A stretch of 64,000 nucleotides of DNA, taken from positions 52,002,605 through 52,066,604 of the forward strand of contig OY728160.1 of NCBI GenBank assembly GCA_963277665.1. The letters run 5' to 3'. Origin of the DNA: Viscum album. Its lineage: Eukaryota > Streptophyta > Magnoliopsida > Santalales > Viscaceae. Made by a program: the position numbers and the translations under genes. This document shows positions 14,101-27,338 of the stretch, in pieces; within the stretch, counting starts at the first letter, position 1; the number at the start of each line of letters is the position of its first letter. The notes below the pieces were generated by a model, which saw nothing but the letters and a program-made list of their open reading frames with translations, made no database searches and was not told where the DNA came from.

Positions 14101-17100
14101 CAGATTCAGTTCATGATAGACACAATATTTAACAGATCTATCAATACTCTCAAAAATATGCATACATTCATCTATTTATTTTCACTCTATTACTTTTGAT
14201 TCCTTTAGAAACATTATAGAATTTATATTCTTAATTTTCTATAATGTTTTAATTGAGATCACTAATTAAATATTTAATGGGATGAAATTAAAAATATCCT
14301 TTAGAGAAACTTCTAAAGCTATATCAAATATAAAATTCATATATTATGATAAAAACCATTGATGTTAAATTTTAAATACAAACATAGGGAACATGTGCAT
14401 TGATTACAATTGAAATTACACTTAGTACAGGTGTAAACACTTGAGGGGGGGGGGGATGAACCATTAATTGTTGTAATTTTTACCTAAATCCAAACTATAT
14501 TTTAATCATTATCCCCCTATAATATTTGAAACCCTATTTTTGGTTGATAAAATATTGGATCTTTTTAGATTACTCTTATCACACACACCAAATGAAAATA
14601 ATGAAAGGTAAAAATGTATTCCATATGTGTTTTTATATAGTTTTCCTCAATGTGGGAAAGATACACTTTGTTGTCATCAAGTTCCAATGAGTCATAGATT
14701 CCCCACTATAATATTTTTATCAATTACTAGTAGGTATTGGGTAATAATCTTCCTTACAAAATATTCACCATAAATCATAGTTTAATGTTCACTATATTAC
14801 ATAAGTGAACAACCACACCATCCCACTATACTTTTTCATATTAGAATCCTTCTAGAATTTTAAAACATTAAAACTATTGAAGTTGATCACCATTATTTCT
14901 AGTTATATATCTACATAGAACCAAATTATCTAAATCATCACTTTGAGTCATCAAATATATTTTAATTAATTAATAAAAAATCACGCAACTTGATCTCTAT
15001 TTAGTAAAAAACATCCATATAATCTTTAGAGTATTTTTTAAGTGACCTAATACATCAAACTCTAAGGAACTATCCTACAATTAAATGTTTGGTATGAAAT
15101 CCTAAAATTTTTATTTTCTCACTTATCTTCAAAAAATATATCCCAATATATTTTAATAGTGACTAAACAATTAAAGACTCTAGTACGATCCTTCTTAATT
15201 CATACCAAATCTTTAAGGTTTGATTCTTCTTCCTCTTTATTCGTCTTAAATTAATGAATCACTAACTTATATAGAGATGGTTATGTAAAAAAACCTTCTT
15301 CTTATTCTAATTATACTCTTCTTCAATTCCCAAATCATTTTTCCATCACAATAAAATTTAAAATTCTATTTTGTATTCCATAAAATAACTTCTTCACACT
15401 CGATTCACTAACACTTTCATAACAATGTGAAATATTCTCTATTGTATTTTTTATTCAAGGGGACTAATTTCTTGAATATACTCTATGTATTTTCATATGG
15501 TCATTTTTTTATACACATAAATGGTAATATTTTATAGAAATAATGAAGCTCATAAGATTCCATGCACCTCACATTCTTCCCCGTGATCTCTACGATCTTT
15601 TTGAAATGATTGTACCTATAAGTACTCTCATATTGTGGCATATTTTTAAAACTGATGTCTCTAAGAGTATTATAAATACATGTTATTATTATTTTAATCA
15701 TTTTTAATCTATTTGACTCATCCAAGATAATTTTCCATTAAAATATGTAGTTTTCATGAAATTTCTTCTCAAACATTTTCCACGCATATATTATATTAAT
15801 ATAATCATCAATGATATGTTAAAATAAAACATAAATACATTTGGGGGTGTGGAACACTACCTTATGGTGTGATAACATTTATGAAACAAAAACGTATTTA
15901 ACATGAAACTGTAAACCCGAGTGGAAACTTATCATAATTTCTTAACTGATTCAGTAATTATAATAAGGAATTTTTTATATATCAAACCATAAAAATCAAT
16001 ACAAAAATTGACCAATTTTACTTCACGATTTAAAAAAATATATTATTTTCTAATTAATAGGTAAGATAGATTCTAGAGTTACAAATAAATTCTCTATTAT
16101 TATCAATTCGATAGGCCTATTTCACAATTTACATTGTGATTTTAAACAATAAAGAAGAACACTTGTTTAATATGATTTCATCACCCATTTGTATCATCAA
16201 TGTATAGTTTTAAATACACTAATTTGATCATAATTGATTCAATAAAATTAAATATGATTTAAACATAATATAATAGATTTAATATCTTACTAAATTAATT
16301 TACCCTTCACAATTTAGTTCTAGAAACATAATTTTTCACTCTACAGATTACCATTACTGTTTTTATAAATTTTGATAAACCCTACAGTTTTCTTATATTT
16401 AGTTTTACATTATGAAGTTTATCCAATGTGATAGCCAATTATATTTTGTGTTCAAGAATCATTGGAAACTCTCACATCAATTGAGATCCTGAAGTCAAAT
16501 GAAGTCAAATGAAGTCCTAATATCTTATTAAAACATACTATCTTACATTGATTCTATATCATATAATAATTCCACATCATATGTGTTGGACGAACATATC
16601 GGAATCACATTTTATAAACACTGTGTCTTATGAATTGGTTGCATCAAATGAAGTACTAATAACCTATTATCTTCATACAGTTCATGTCTTATTTTTAAAT
16701 AATGGAATTTATCTATGCCTATACCATATATAATTCCATAATAGGGCTCGCTGTACCTTAATAAGTAACAAATAAAATCTATCTTTATTCTATGATATAT
16801 TATCTTTCCTATTAATGTCAAAATGAACCTATAAAGTAGGCTTTTTTAAGAGGATAGAACCAAATGGTATCTAGGGAACCATATGATGTCCCTTAACTAT
16901 ACCCTCTCAAAATCCTACTTATGATGTTTGCAGGGTTTTAAATTTCAAGAAAACTTATTCTTCAGTATAGAAATTATATTATTTACTCTGATAGATTTCA
17001 TGATTCATCCAATATATTTCATCACTTATTTTGTAAAATAATATTCTTTGAAGTACGCAATATATTTTCTACTACTTTTGATAGATATATCCAAAACAAT

Positions 17101-17189
17101 AAGATTGATTTAGTCATTTAGGTAAAAACCTATAGGATTAATAGTAGAGTTCAATAGCTGAACCACATTAACTCTATTAATCTATTTTA

Positions 17190-17460
17190 TAAATTTTGTT
17201 ATTAACTATCAAAAACTGGAAGAATAATTTTACTTAAGGACTAAATCTGAAATTGTATGATATTTAAGTTATTATCATCCAGTATCCATATCTTCTATCT
17301 TCTCTTTGAGATATAAGTAGTGATCATCCTTTTCATAATCACTAGAAGTGAACTTCATTTTAATCTTTTTCATTTCATACAGAAACAACTTTAAGACACA
17401 TAAAATTTCTCTCAATTAGAATGTTGACAGCAAATACAAAAAAAATACAAAGGTAAAATC
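17190..17460 (-). pseudogene. Ty1/copia reverse-transcriptase relic (copy 2)
   Basis: On the minus strand, reading from 17420 down, the frame gives CVLKLFLYEMKK, then SSDYEKDDHYLYLK, then about 30 residues on LIVNNKIYKID. This order and spacing fit copia RT, where C-x-L-K-K-S-L-Y-G-L-K-Q is followed by D-H-C-V-Y and then by the segment after the YVDD box (M-L-I-V-G-x-N). The YVDD box itself and much of the intervening sequence are destroyed. The neighbouring nucleotides match copy 1 at 5650-6070. The assignment to copia is fairly likely; the lineage cannot be told. Confidence 0.45.
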
Positions 17461-20400
17461 ACCTTATGACTGATGAAAGTATCTATATTCTCGTTAATTA
17501 ATGTATCATTCTTTTATGCATGTAAATAAATAAATAACAACAGTGGATATAATTAATTTTATAAGATCCTGTCATAATGCGAGTATATAGTCCTTACTAT
17601 ACTCATGTTGAGTTCAATATGTAGATTTCCATTTTTAATAGGACTGAGTACCCTAATATTTATCTCTTAAAAAGACACCCCAAAAATCCCTTATCCTCTC
17701 CTAACAGATTCTCTAAACAAGCTCAAACCAAGGTAGGATATCTATTAAAATACCCGAACAGTCTTCATAAATAGTTATTTATTCTATATCTTTGTATTTT
17801 TAAAGGATCCTTACAATAATCCTTTGAATTGAACATCAAATTCAACTTTCTTCTTGTCTATCAGCATGTCAACCTTATTATGCATGTGCACATTTCTAGG
17901 TCTTATTAAAAACTAGGGTCATAGGTGTATCTTACACGAACCAATTTGAACTATTAATCATGTAATCTCATATATTTATTCATTATTCTTGATTCACAAG
18001 TTTCATTCCCATTGACACAATTAAATTCTTCCTTTGATATAAAGAATATATTAAATAGTAGTAGTATCTATTATTCAAATCATAATCTCTTATTCTTATT
18101 AATGCATTTGTATTTTTAGAAAGACATGAATAATAATTTTCATATTTTAATTTTAAATATTCTTTATTCCAGTAAAAATAGACTCTTATATTTGAGATGG
18201 TCAATTATATATTCTACCTTTAAATTCTTATTAAAACATTACCATAACATCTATTACATTAGGGATTTAAATTATCCATGTGACATTTGAATTATCATTA
18301 CCTTATCTTTTATATATATAATCCAAAAAAAATATCTAAATAAATATATTACTGAGTTTTTTTCTTCTAGAGTATATAATTATCATGGGATCATCTATTA
18401 CAACAAAAATCTATCTTCATAACTCTTTATCAATCAATCACCATGGTGTTATTTCATTATTTTGGTGAAACTCAATCTCATTTATCAACAAAAATTATCT
18501 TAGTATTCGTCTTAATAATGATTCTAGGCATGGTTCCCTTATTTATTGTGCAAAATTATCTTTTAATTCTCTCTGGTAAAATAAAAATATTATTTGTGAT
18601 GTTTTATTCATTTTATGAATAGTTATTTAATTTATTGAATTGTCTTTCCGAAATATATTTTATAACTCCACATAATTTTACATTTTTTAAATTTCAATTA
18701 TTATATTTATATTTTAAATATCTTATATTTGTATTTTATGAGTTCCCATATAATTATTCATGATATAATAAAATAAAATATCTGACATAAGTTTCTACAG
18801 CTTACTACATTCTCACATTATGTAGAAAAATAAATTTAATAACATATATAAATTATTAAGTATCATAATGAACATGGGATATTGGAAAATTATTCAATCT
18901 AAGAATTTAACTGGGATCTCATAGTGGTTCATCCTTTGACACATTCCAATATTAACTCTATATAATGTATTATATATTCACTGAAATATATTATGCATGT
19001 AGTGACTTTACCATATTTCATTTTTTTCATAAACCAAATATCTCATGTATCCATTGTAAGATGTTCCCTTTTCTGAAGTAATTTTAACTTCAATGAAATA
19101 TATTACATATCATTATTGATTTTACATAAACATTAAGTAAACATTCAAAAATTCAAATATATTACATATATTCAAAACTTCTATACAAAAACTATGCCTT
19201 TTAAAGATTTAAAATTCATATGCAGTAAAAAATTATAAATTAATGAAAATCAAATCAATTTGTCATTTATTTTTCTATAATAAAACATACATATAAATCC
19301 ACATTATGGTGGACATCTACATCTAAATCATAAATTTTTTAATTAATCAAATAATATCAAAACTTATTTCAATCATATCAATTCATTTTGAATAACTTTA
19401 AAAAACTCAAATAACCTTCAGAATTTATCTAAACTACTCAAATCAATTTAGTACGATTTCAAAAACAATATTACAGAATATGAATACTTCTTTGTGACTT
19501 TCCAGGAAACTCCCATAAATTTTTTCTTATATCCCCATACATTTCATCCTAAATAATTTATTCAGTAGTTTTTTAGTTAATATAGAATTCATCGTGGTTA
19601 ATCAGCCAAATATGGTTTATCTATATTACATCCATCCTTCTAAATCCTTTGTACTTGATTAATCATAGATACAAAAGACATATAGTATGTTACTTATATA
19701 AAACCTCCAGAAACTATTGTAGGGATCTATTACTCAAATCATTAACATATATCATTGAATTATTTGACAAATATCTTAACAATAATAATATGTAAATGTT
19801 CTTACCTTGAATCTCTAAATATGAGAATTAAATGTACACTAAATTTCTATATCCTATTTATTTATAAAAAATATCTCAATATGTATTATTTTTATCAACA
19901 ATGAAAAAAATTAATTATATTTATAAATATATTCATCCATCATCCAACATTAGTACATATTTATTTTATTTCACACAAACACATTCACAAAAAAACCCCA
20001 AATCCATTAATAAAATTGGGTTTATCAAACTCAACCATTATATTTTTTTCAATGCTCGTTTTAGTTATAAAGTCAATGTTATTCTTCTCCCCCTTATTTA
20101 TAAAAATAATGCAATGGCGATGGTTGTATATAAGGCCTTATCATATCATTTTCATTCATATTCCATTGTTTTAAGTTAAATATTCTCATATTTTATGATG
20201 GTTACAGACTAATTATCTTGGGAAAAGAATATATTCACACCTCAAATAGAAAAAAATCATCAATTAATAAACTATAAATTTATGTGAGGGAATATATGTG
20301 CAAAAAACACAATTAATTAGTTTAGAAGACAAATATATATATATATAACTATACATCATGTGACAATAATATCATATTTTCCTATTATAGGGGATTTTCA

Positions 20401-20556
20401 ATATATTTTCAATAAATTTAAAATATGAACTCATCTAAAAAACATAAAAAATATTCATGTACCATAAAATTTTTCCCTTTTAATTTTGTATTTTATTTCA
20501 ACCATAACTCCCCATTAACAAGTATAATTTAGTTAATCACACAATATAGGGGGAAT

Positions 20557-21003
20557 ATGATTTTTGTAACTAAATTAAGATTAACATTAGTGTTTTATAG
20601 AAATTATAAATTCACTAGAATTAATTTTTCTAAGAATGTCTCCCAATTTTCTACCCCTATAGGATTGAAATCTAATATATTTTCATCAAAATTGGTCTTA
20701 TATAAAATAAATATCAATAATTTTAGGATATCAGTTGAATCATTGAAAAGAGGACTCAAGTACTCTATGCTGGAAAATTTTATAGTTAACACAAAATTCA
20801 TATCTCCCTTTCATTTTTCACATTATATTACTTGCATTAAAATAATAAATTTTAAAAATGTAAAACTCCATTATTTCTTAGTGAATGAAGAATGGATAAT
20901 ATTGGTCTCCCAAACAATATTCAAATTTGATTCCATCTTTAACAGTGAAAGTGCAACTCATGCTTCATTTTTAGAATTTATTTCCTCATGTGTTCCTAGG
21001 TAG
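20557..21003 (+). other. Unrecognised 148-codon open frame
   Basis: The longest open frame of the AT-rich region, starting at an ATG. The product would be rich in N, F, I, K and S, as expected from translating AT-rich DNA. I see no signal peptide, no clear membrane segment and no known motif. With such composition, a frame of this length in 13 kb could be chance. I list it because it is the only frame here above 120 codons; I do not consider it an established gene. Confidence 0.1.
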
Positions 21004-23244
21004 TGTGGCCATATTCTCATTTTCAATAGTATCTATAGGTTGGAACTCCTTAATACAAGTATTAAAGGAAAAGGAATTTTATGGAACTTTGTTTTTCTTC
21101 TCTATCCAATATACGTGAGTAGAAATCAGTATCATACTATCCTTTAAGTTATGTTTAAGAAACATTTGCCTCCCATAAAAAATCTCTTGTGATTCATAGT
21201 TATAATTTTTTTGGTAAAATCACATGAATTTTAGATTCTTTTTGTCAATCCTTATTTATCCATTTAGTTCAAGCAATTTCTTCTAATTTTTTATTCAATC
21301 ATGATTAGATGAAATTTTTTAACTCTAATGGTCAGGTATCAATTCTATTCTTGGATCTTTCTAAACTACAATAGTATTCAGTTTTTCCAATAGTACCTTC
21401 AAATAGTCTTCATTATAGTAAATATATTGGATATATATTCTATTTATTTCCTCCAAGAATGAAAATTTATTTTGGGTAGATAAAATTATTTATTTTTTAG
21501 TCATAATGTTTTACACTCTAAGTCTGTTTCTCTATATTATTGAGATTCATCTTCATTTTAAAGAGTTTCAAACAATTTAATCATTCCAATTAAAAGTACA
21601 TGAAATATTATACAATTGGAAATATGAATTAATCTCAAGGGTTCCATGACACCAAAAATAGACTCCAAAACCTGACCATACATAACATTGATCGGTTTAT
21701 CTATGAAAATATTATTTAAATATATATGTACACATCGATATATTTTTTCTTATATCTTAGAACACTTTTCCATTTGAACATATCTCCAAAAAATATTTAT
21801 ATAGGTGGAGTCTTTTCATGACCTTATCCAAAACATAAACTTATGGTTTTTTTCTTTAACATAGACGTCAATATAAAATAGATTTTATATTATTAGAATA
21901 TGTAATAAATATGTATAACTTCTTCTTTAGACCAGTTTTCATAGATGGTTGGATGATTTCCCCTAAACATTCATAGTTCTTCCCTAATACTCTCTTATCA
22001 TATTCAAATTATTTTTGGCTTTAATACACATAGTTATTGTCACATTCAAGTCTTATGACTTTATAAAATTCTTTTATATTTAATATGCCAATATCTTATT
22101 TTTTTTTAAAATCTTCACCCAAAGAATATTAATATTTTTATTATTATAATTATATTTAAAATTTTCATCTTTGTTTTCTTTACACATTATTTTTATTCTT
22201 TTATTTAGATTTTTTCTCTCAATACATAATATAATATGGGATGTTAAAATATATTTGTTTTACCTATATTACTTCTCATTATCACCTATAAAATGGACTT
22301 TATGTTTTCTAACAAGACCCATGGTTGTCATGTATTTATAAGTAGTACATTCATCTTATGACATAATAATTTAAGAAAAATAGTTATCTTCACATTAGGT
22401 ACACATTATATTATTTTTTATGCTCCTGAATAATTCATTATCCATAGATCAAAATATCTAGTTTTTCATGATTTACTTTTAGATAACTATTCTTATTTAA
22501 CATCACTCTCATTTTCATCATTTGTTTCTTCGGAAAATCAATTTTAAAATTTCTAATTCAGCCATAGTTAAATATCATTATAGAAAGCATATATTTGTAC
22601 TTAAATTTTTATCTTCTATTCTTTTTAAATAAGAGACACAAATTTTGTTTCTTGGAGTGCAAGAATCCTTGGATAAAATATATTTGGAAATCCTCTTATT
22701 ATTTTTCTTATAATGGTTGAATATTTTATCAAATTTATAAATTCCCTACCATGAAAAAATATCTGAGTTACTATTGTGAAATAATCATCTATTATTTAAT
22801 CACTAACCAATAAGATATTTAAAAATTTTGTTACCGGATCTATAGAATGTATTATTTAGATTTTATATTCCCTTCGTACATATTCTCATGATTATATCTC
22901 ATTTCATTATCCATATTCAGTCCCAGAACCATTTTGCACACTATATTAGACAAGGATGATAAAATAGAATTTTTATCTTTTTTATCTACTTTTAGATTTT
23001 TATTCTCATAAAAAACATGGGATCATTACTTCATTGTCATGAAATACACACTATTACAACATCACTAACTTCTAGGCTATATTAAAGAGGATATTGAAAT
23101 ATTTTATTCTTTCATAAATACAATATAATTATATAAAATAACTGAACACCTATATGGTAAACTAAAATAATATTTCCTCCATCAACTTTAGTAAAGATTT
23201 TATATTTAAATGGATACCTATTTAACTTTGATACCAATTGATAT

Positions 23245-23293
23245 ATCAATGTGTGTGGGTGTATCATTGTGTGTGTGCGTGGGTGGGGGTGAA
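23245..23293 (+). repeat. GT-rich simple repeat
   Basis: GTGTGTGGGTGT and GTGTGTGTGCGTGGGTG stretches interrupted by ATCATT; an imperfect GT microsatellite in AT-rich surroundings. Confidence 0.75.
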
Positions 23294-26200
23294 TCTATGA
23301 TAATATATTTAAAATTTTTCTCTTAAATTATTATCTATGATTGATCTCCTTATTGATACTTTTATTCTTTAATGTCTCTCCATTTCCAAAAATATAACCA
23401 AATAATGAAAAAAAACACACATTGATTTTAATAATTTTGTTTTACAATATGGGAACCTAATAATTACTATATATTTGTTTTGTTTGAGATGTATATTTCA
23501 CATAGTAAAATAATGAAAATATCCTAGAAATACTAGACACCTGTGAAAATAATTTAATAACATCTCTTAAAAATAATTTTATTCTTTTGATGGGTTCTTT
23601 ATATTAGATTTTTCCCATGCAGGGTATCTCTAGAAAATACAATGTTTTCTTCTATATTGTTTTTTACTATATATCTTTATTTAATCCAAGAATTATTCCA
23701 ATAGACCCTTGAATAAGACTTTGAATTTTTCTATCTTCTAGGTTACTATCATGTCGACTTTATTCGTTAAGTATACACATAATGTGCTTCCTCAAAATCG
23801 ATATGATACGTCATGCTCAATCAAACTAGTTTTGAAATATATTAATACAATATCATAAACATCTTATTATTACATGATGTATAAGATTCATTCGCATGGA
23901 TACATTAAGATTATTATTTCAGAATACATAAAATTATTATTAGTAGTACTATAATATATTCCTATAAAATTATAATCTTCTTATTTTTAATTTTTATTCA
24001 TATAATTACAGGAATAATAATTCAAAAAAATTAATGTGAAAATTTATTATTTTTTACCATGAGATATTCTAATATTTAAACTCACCAAAAATTTTGTTCA
24101 TCTTTTAATTCCAATTCTAACCTGATTAAATATTCCAATAAACTATATATCTAAAATATGTACACAATATTAAAAATATCACAACCTTCAAAAATATTTA
24201 ATTCTTCCATTAAATTATATCAAAATAAATACATGTCTTAATTTTTATATAAAAATGTTTTTTGTTCGTAGCACCATCGGTTTCAATGTAAAACTCTCTT
24301 AAACCACATTTTTAGCTAGGAATTACAATTTTATGTGTGGATTATTGCATCAATCCTTGTCATTTAATTGAAAAAACATTAAATTATTCTTTATCATTAT
24401 AATTCATCATGGTTTGGTTCTATTTTAAATCAAAATAGATAATCATACCAATATATCATCTTGATTCACAATTTCATTTGATATGTTTTATTCCACTAAT
24501 GAATAGTTCTCACATCTTCAAGTTATACTCTATAAATATCTTCTAAAACACCACACAGTCTCAAATTTTTTAAAAATAAAATTTTATAAAATAATTATAT
24601 TATATAGAATATCACATATATATGATAAAATTACATTATGCAAGATACAATTAAATCTTAAAAATTGTGTGAATTTCTTATATAACATCATTCTCAATTT
24701 ATGATAAACCATATCGTACATAACTTATATAAAATGATTTGTATCACAATGAACTTTCAACTTTTATAAATTCTTCACTATGGGAATATATCTTGTATCA
24801 CATGATGTTTTATTACTTTTTTATATCCTAATATCATTTTAGATTATATTTTTCATATTACCTGGAATATATTAAGAATATAATCAGTTTTTCATTTTCA
24901 TATGTTCTACATACCAAATATCATACTTATTTTTTGTAAGACATATCCTCTATTGATTTCCAATAACTCTTGAGAGACTTATTTTTTATCCTCAGTGATG
25001 TTATAAATGTTAATTATAGTGTTAATAAATATAAAATATATTATTTATTCAAAATAATTTTATATAGATACTATGCATTTTCCCAATTTAAAACTCCTTT
25101 ATTGTATAAAAAAATCTATACATTGGAAACTCCAATGAATTATTCATTTTACCTATATTGAGGTAAAACATATTTATGAATCCATTATTAAGAATGTTTT
25201 CATATTTAAATACATATTTTTAGAATCATTGAAATAAGATCAGAACAACATTTAATGTTATGAGGGAATTTTTAATCTCTTGAAAACCACTCAATACCAA
25301 CCAAATTTCATTTGGATTTTACCAGACCAACTCATACCACATCAAAACCATTCCCAAAGTGGCTTACATAATATAAAATATTATTTTACTTTTCTTCTGA
25401 ACTCCATTGCATCATTTATTTTGGATCCATACATAGAATCCTCAAATATTCATCCAAAGGAAATTCATTAGTTAACACAACAAACTTCATGCCTAATCAT
25501 CCAAGGATGTTTTCTCTATAATCTAGCCATCTATTTTTTCTCTTTATACTTCTTTGATAAAAAAATCACAAAAAAAAATCTATCTTCTCCAAATCCATTC
25601 AAATTTATAGTACATAGTGTTTCCTATAATAATTATCATCTATCAATGATTTCTTTTATTAAGTGATAAATTATCATTAATTTAACATGTTGGTATATTG
25701 AATCAATCAATATTATAATTCTAAGAAGTTATCTCAATTTCACAATCATTTTTAAGCATATGTGGCATATAAAACGTATTTTACATTAATCGTTAATGAA
25801 AAAACGATAATATTTTCTTTGGGGTGATCCTTCATCACCCAAGAACTTTCACACTAACTCTCTTTTGTAAAAAAATATTTACAAAAAAATTTCAATTACA
25901 ACTCCATTAAGCGATTTTGGTTCTTTAGTTTGAATAATTAATACTAAAGTTTGGAATGGATGAAAATAAGCCTATTCAAACCCTAATTTCTTTGTTAATA
26001 ATGATTTTAAAATATAAATATATATGGGAGGTTAAGAAAAATTATTCTATAAAACATAATTTTATTTTTCTTTGCATAATAAAATTGAGATTGTATGATT
26101 CTATGTTGTTAACATTATATAAAATGTATCAAATTAAATCTAATTTATATAATGTCATAAAAATAAAATTGATGATAAGGTACATTAAATGAATTAGACA

Positions 26201-27338
26201 CTATGGGATGTTATATTATAGAAAATGAAATATCTAACACATTATTTTTGTTAAAACAACTTGGGTTGGAAGTGTTAGGGATTTTATGGTGAATTTTTAT
26301 TTAGATAATTGTGTATTATATAGAATAAATAGAATAAAATTTGAAGTAAATTTTTCTTTGTTGAATGGTTGTGATAAGAAATTCCATCTATATTTTAAGG
26401 AATCTTGTTCAAAATTATTCATTTTTGAGAATTCTAGTGGCCAATAAATTTTTGTTTCACCCATTGGAATTTCTTAAACAATATTTTATATGGTTTTTGT
26501 TAATTTTATTTATCTTAATATATAACACAATTGGTTGTGTTTATTAAATATAATATATTTATTTTTAGTCCATATGGTCAAGATTATAAATAATCACTAA
26601 TATATAATTAATAGATCCCTATATGGGGAAATCATCATCATAGTTTATCATAGAATTGGGGGGGGGAGGGTTAAATTGGAACGACATAATTTCTATTATT
26701 CTTTTGGGCCAAGGGTTAGTTTGCTTTTGTTTTTTTAATAAAAATACTATAAAATTATGAAATTATATATTTATGCAAGTTTATCTCTTCCAATTATGGT
26801 AATATTGGATAAAAATAATTATAGAGAGGATGGATGGGGAGATTTAATAGTCACGTACATGTTATTCAAGGAGACTAATGACAAATCCTTGTGTCAGCAT
26901 AGTTTTCAATGAACATAAATCAAAGATTGAGTTTGGGATTTTTGTTTAATTCATAATCAATTATTTTCATGTTTTATTTTTTAATTAATTTTTCTTGAAT
27001 TATGATTTTTAAATTTAATTCCATGAAATTTATCCTTTCATCATTATTTCACGATGGCCTAGATTTTCTTGTGTTCTTCATCATTGGGAGGATTCAGGAA
27101 TGAAAAATGATGGTTGATCCATCATATTGTCCACTAGTATTTTTACATTTCATTATTGTCCTCCCTTGTCACATTACATGTTCACATAAATCCTTCTTCA
27201 TGGTTTGTGGTTCAATAATTCTAGCCTAGTATGATGGGTGTTCAAAACCAAACTAGTGAGGTTTCATTAAATATGTTGAAATATTGAATGGGTGATATAG
27301 GGTGATTCTAGAGAAACATGTGATTCTTGGCGAGTGAT

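Larger units (their letters stand above)
14101..27338. other. Long AT-rich region without recognisable genes
   Basis: Thirteen kilobases of very AT-rich DNA. The longest open frame is 20557-21003 and the rest are short. Apart from the copia relic at 17.2-17.5 kb, no domain is readable. There is a run of G at 14444-14456 and another G-rich run at about 26655-26670. Segments near 6990, 17900 and 23750 share short similar blocks, which suggests repeated copies of the same eroded element. No RNA gene was seen. Confidence 0.4.

Noticed and set aside
14441..14460. Run of G as a possible quadruplex or polypurine tract
   Set aside because: A single homopolymer with no LTR start following it; treated as a simple repeat.
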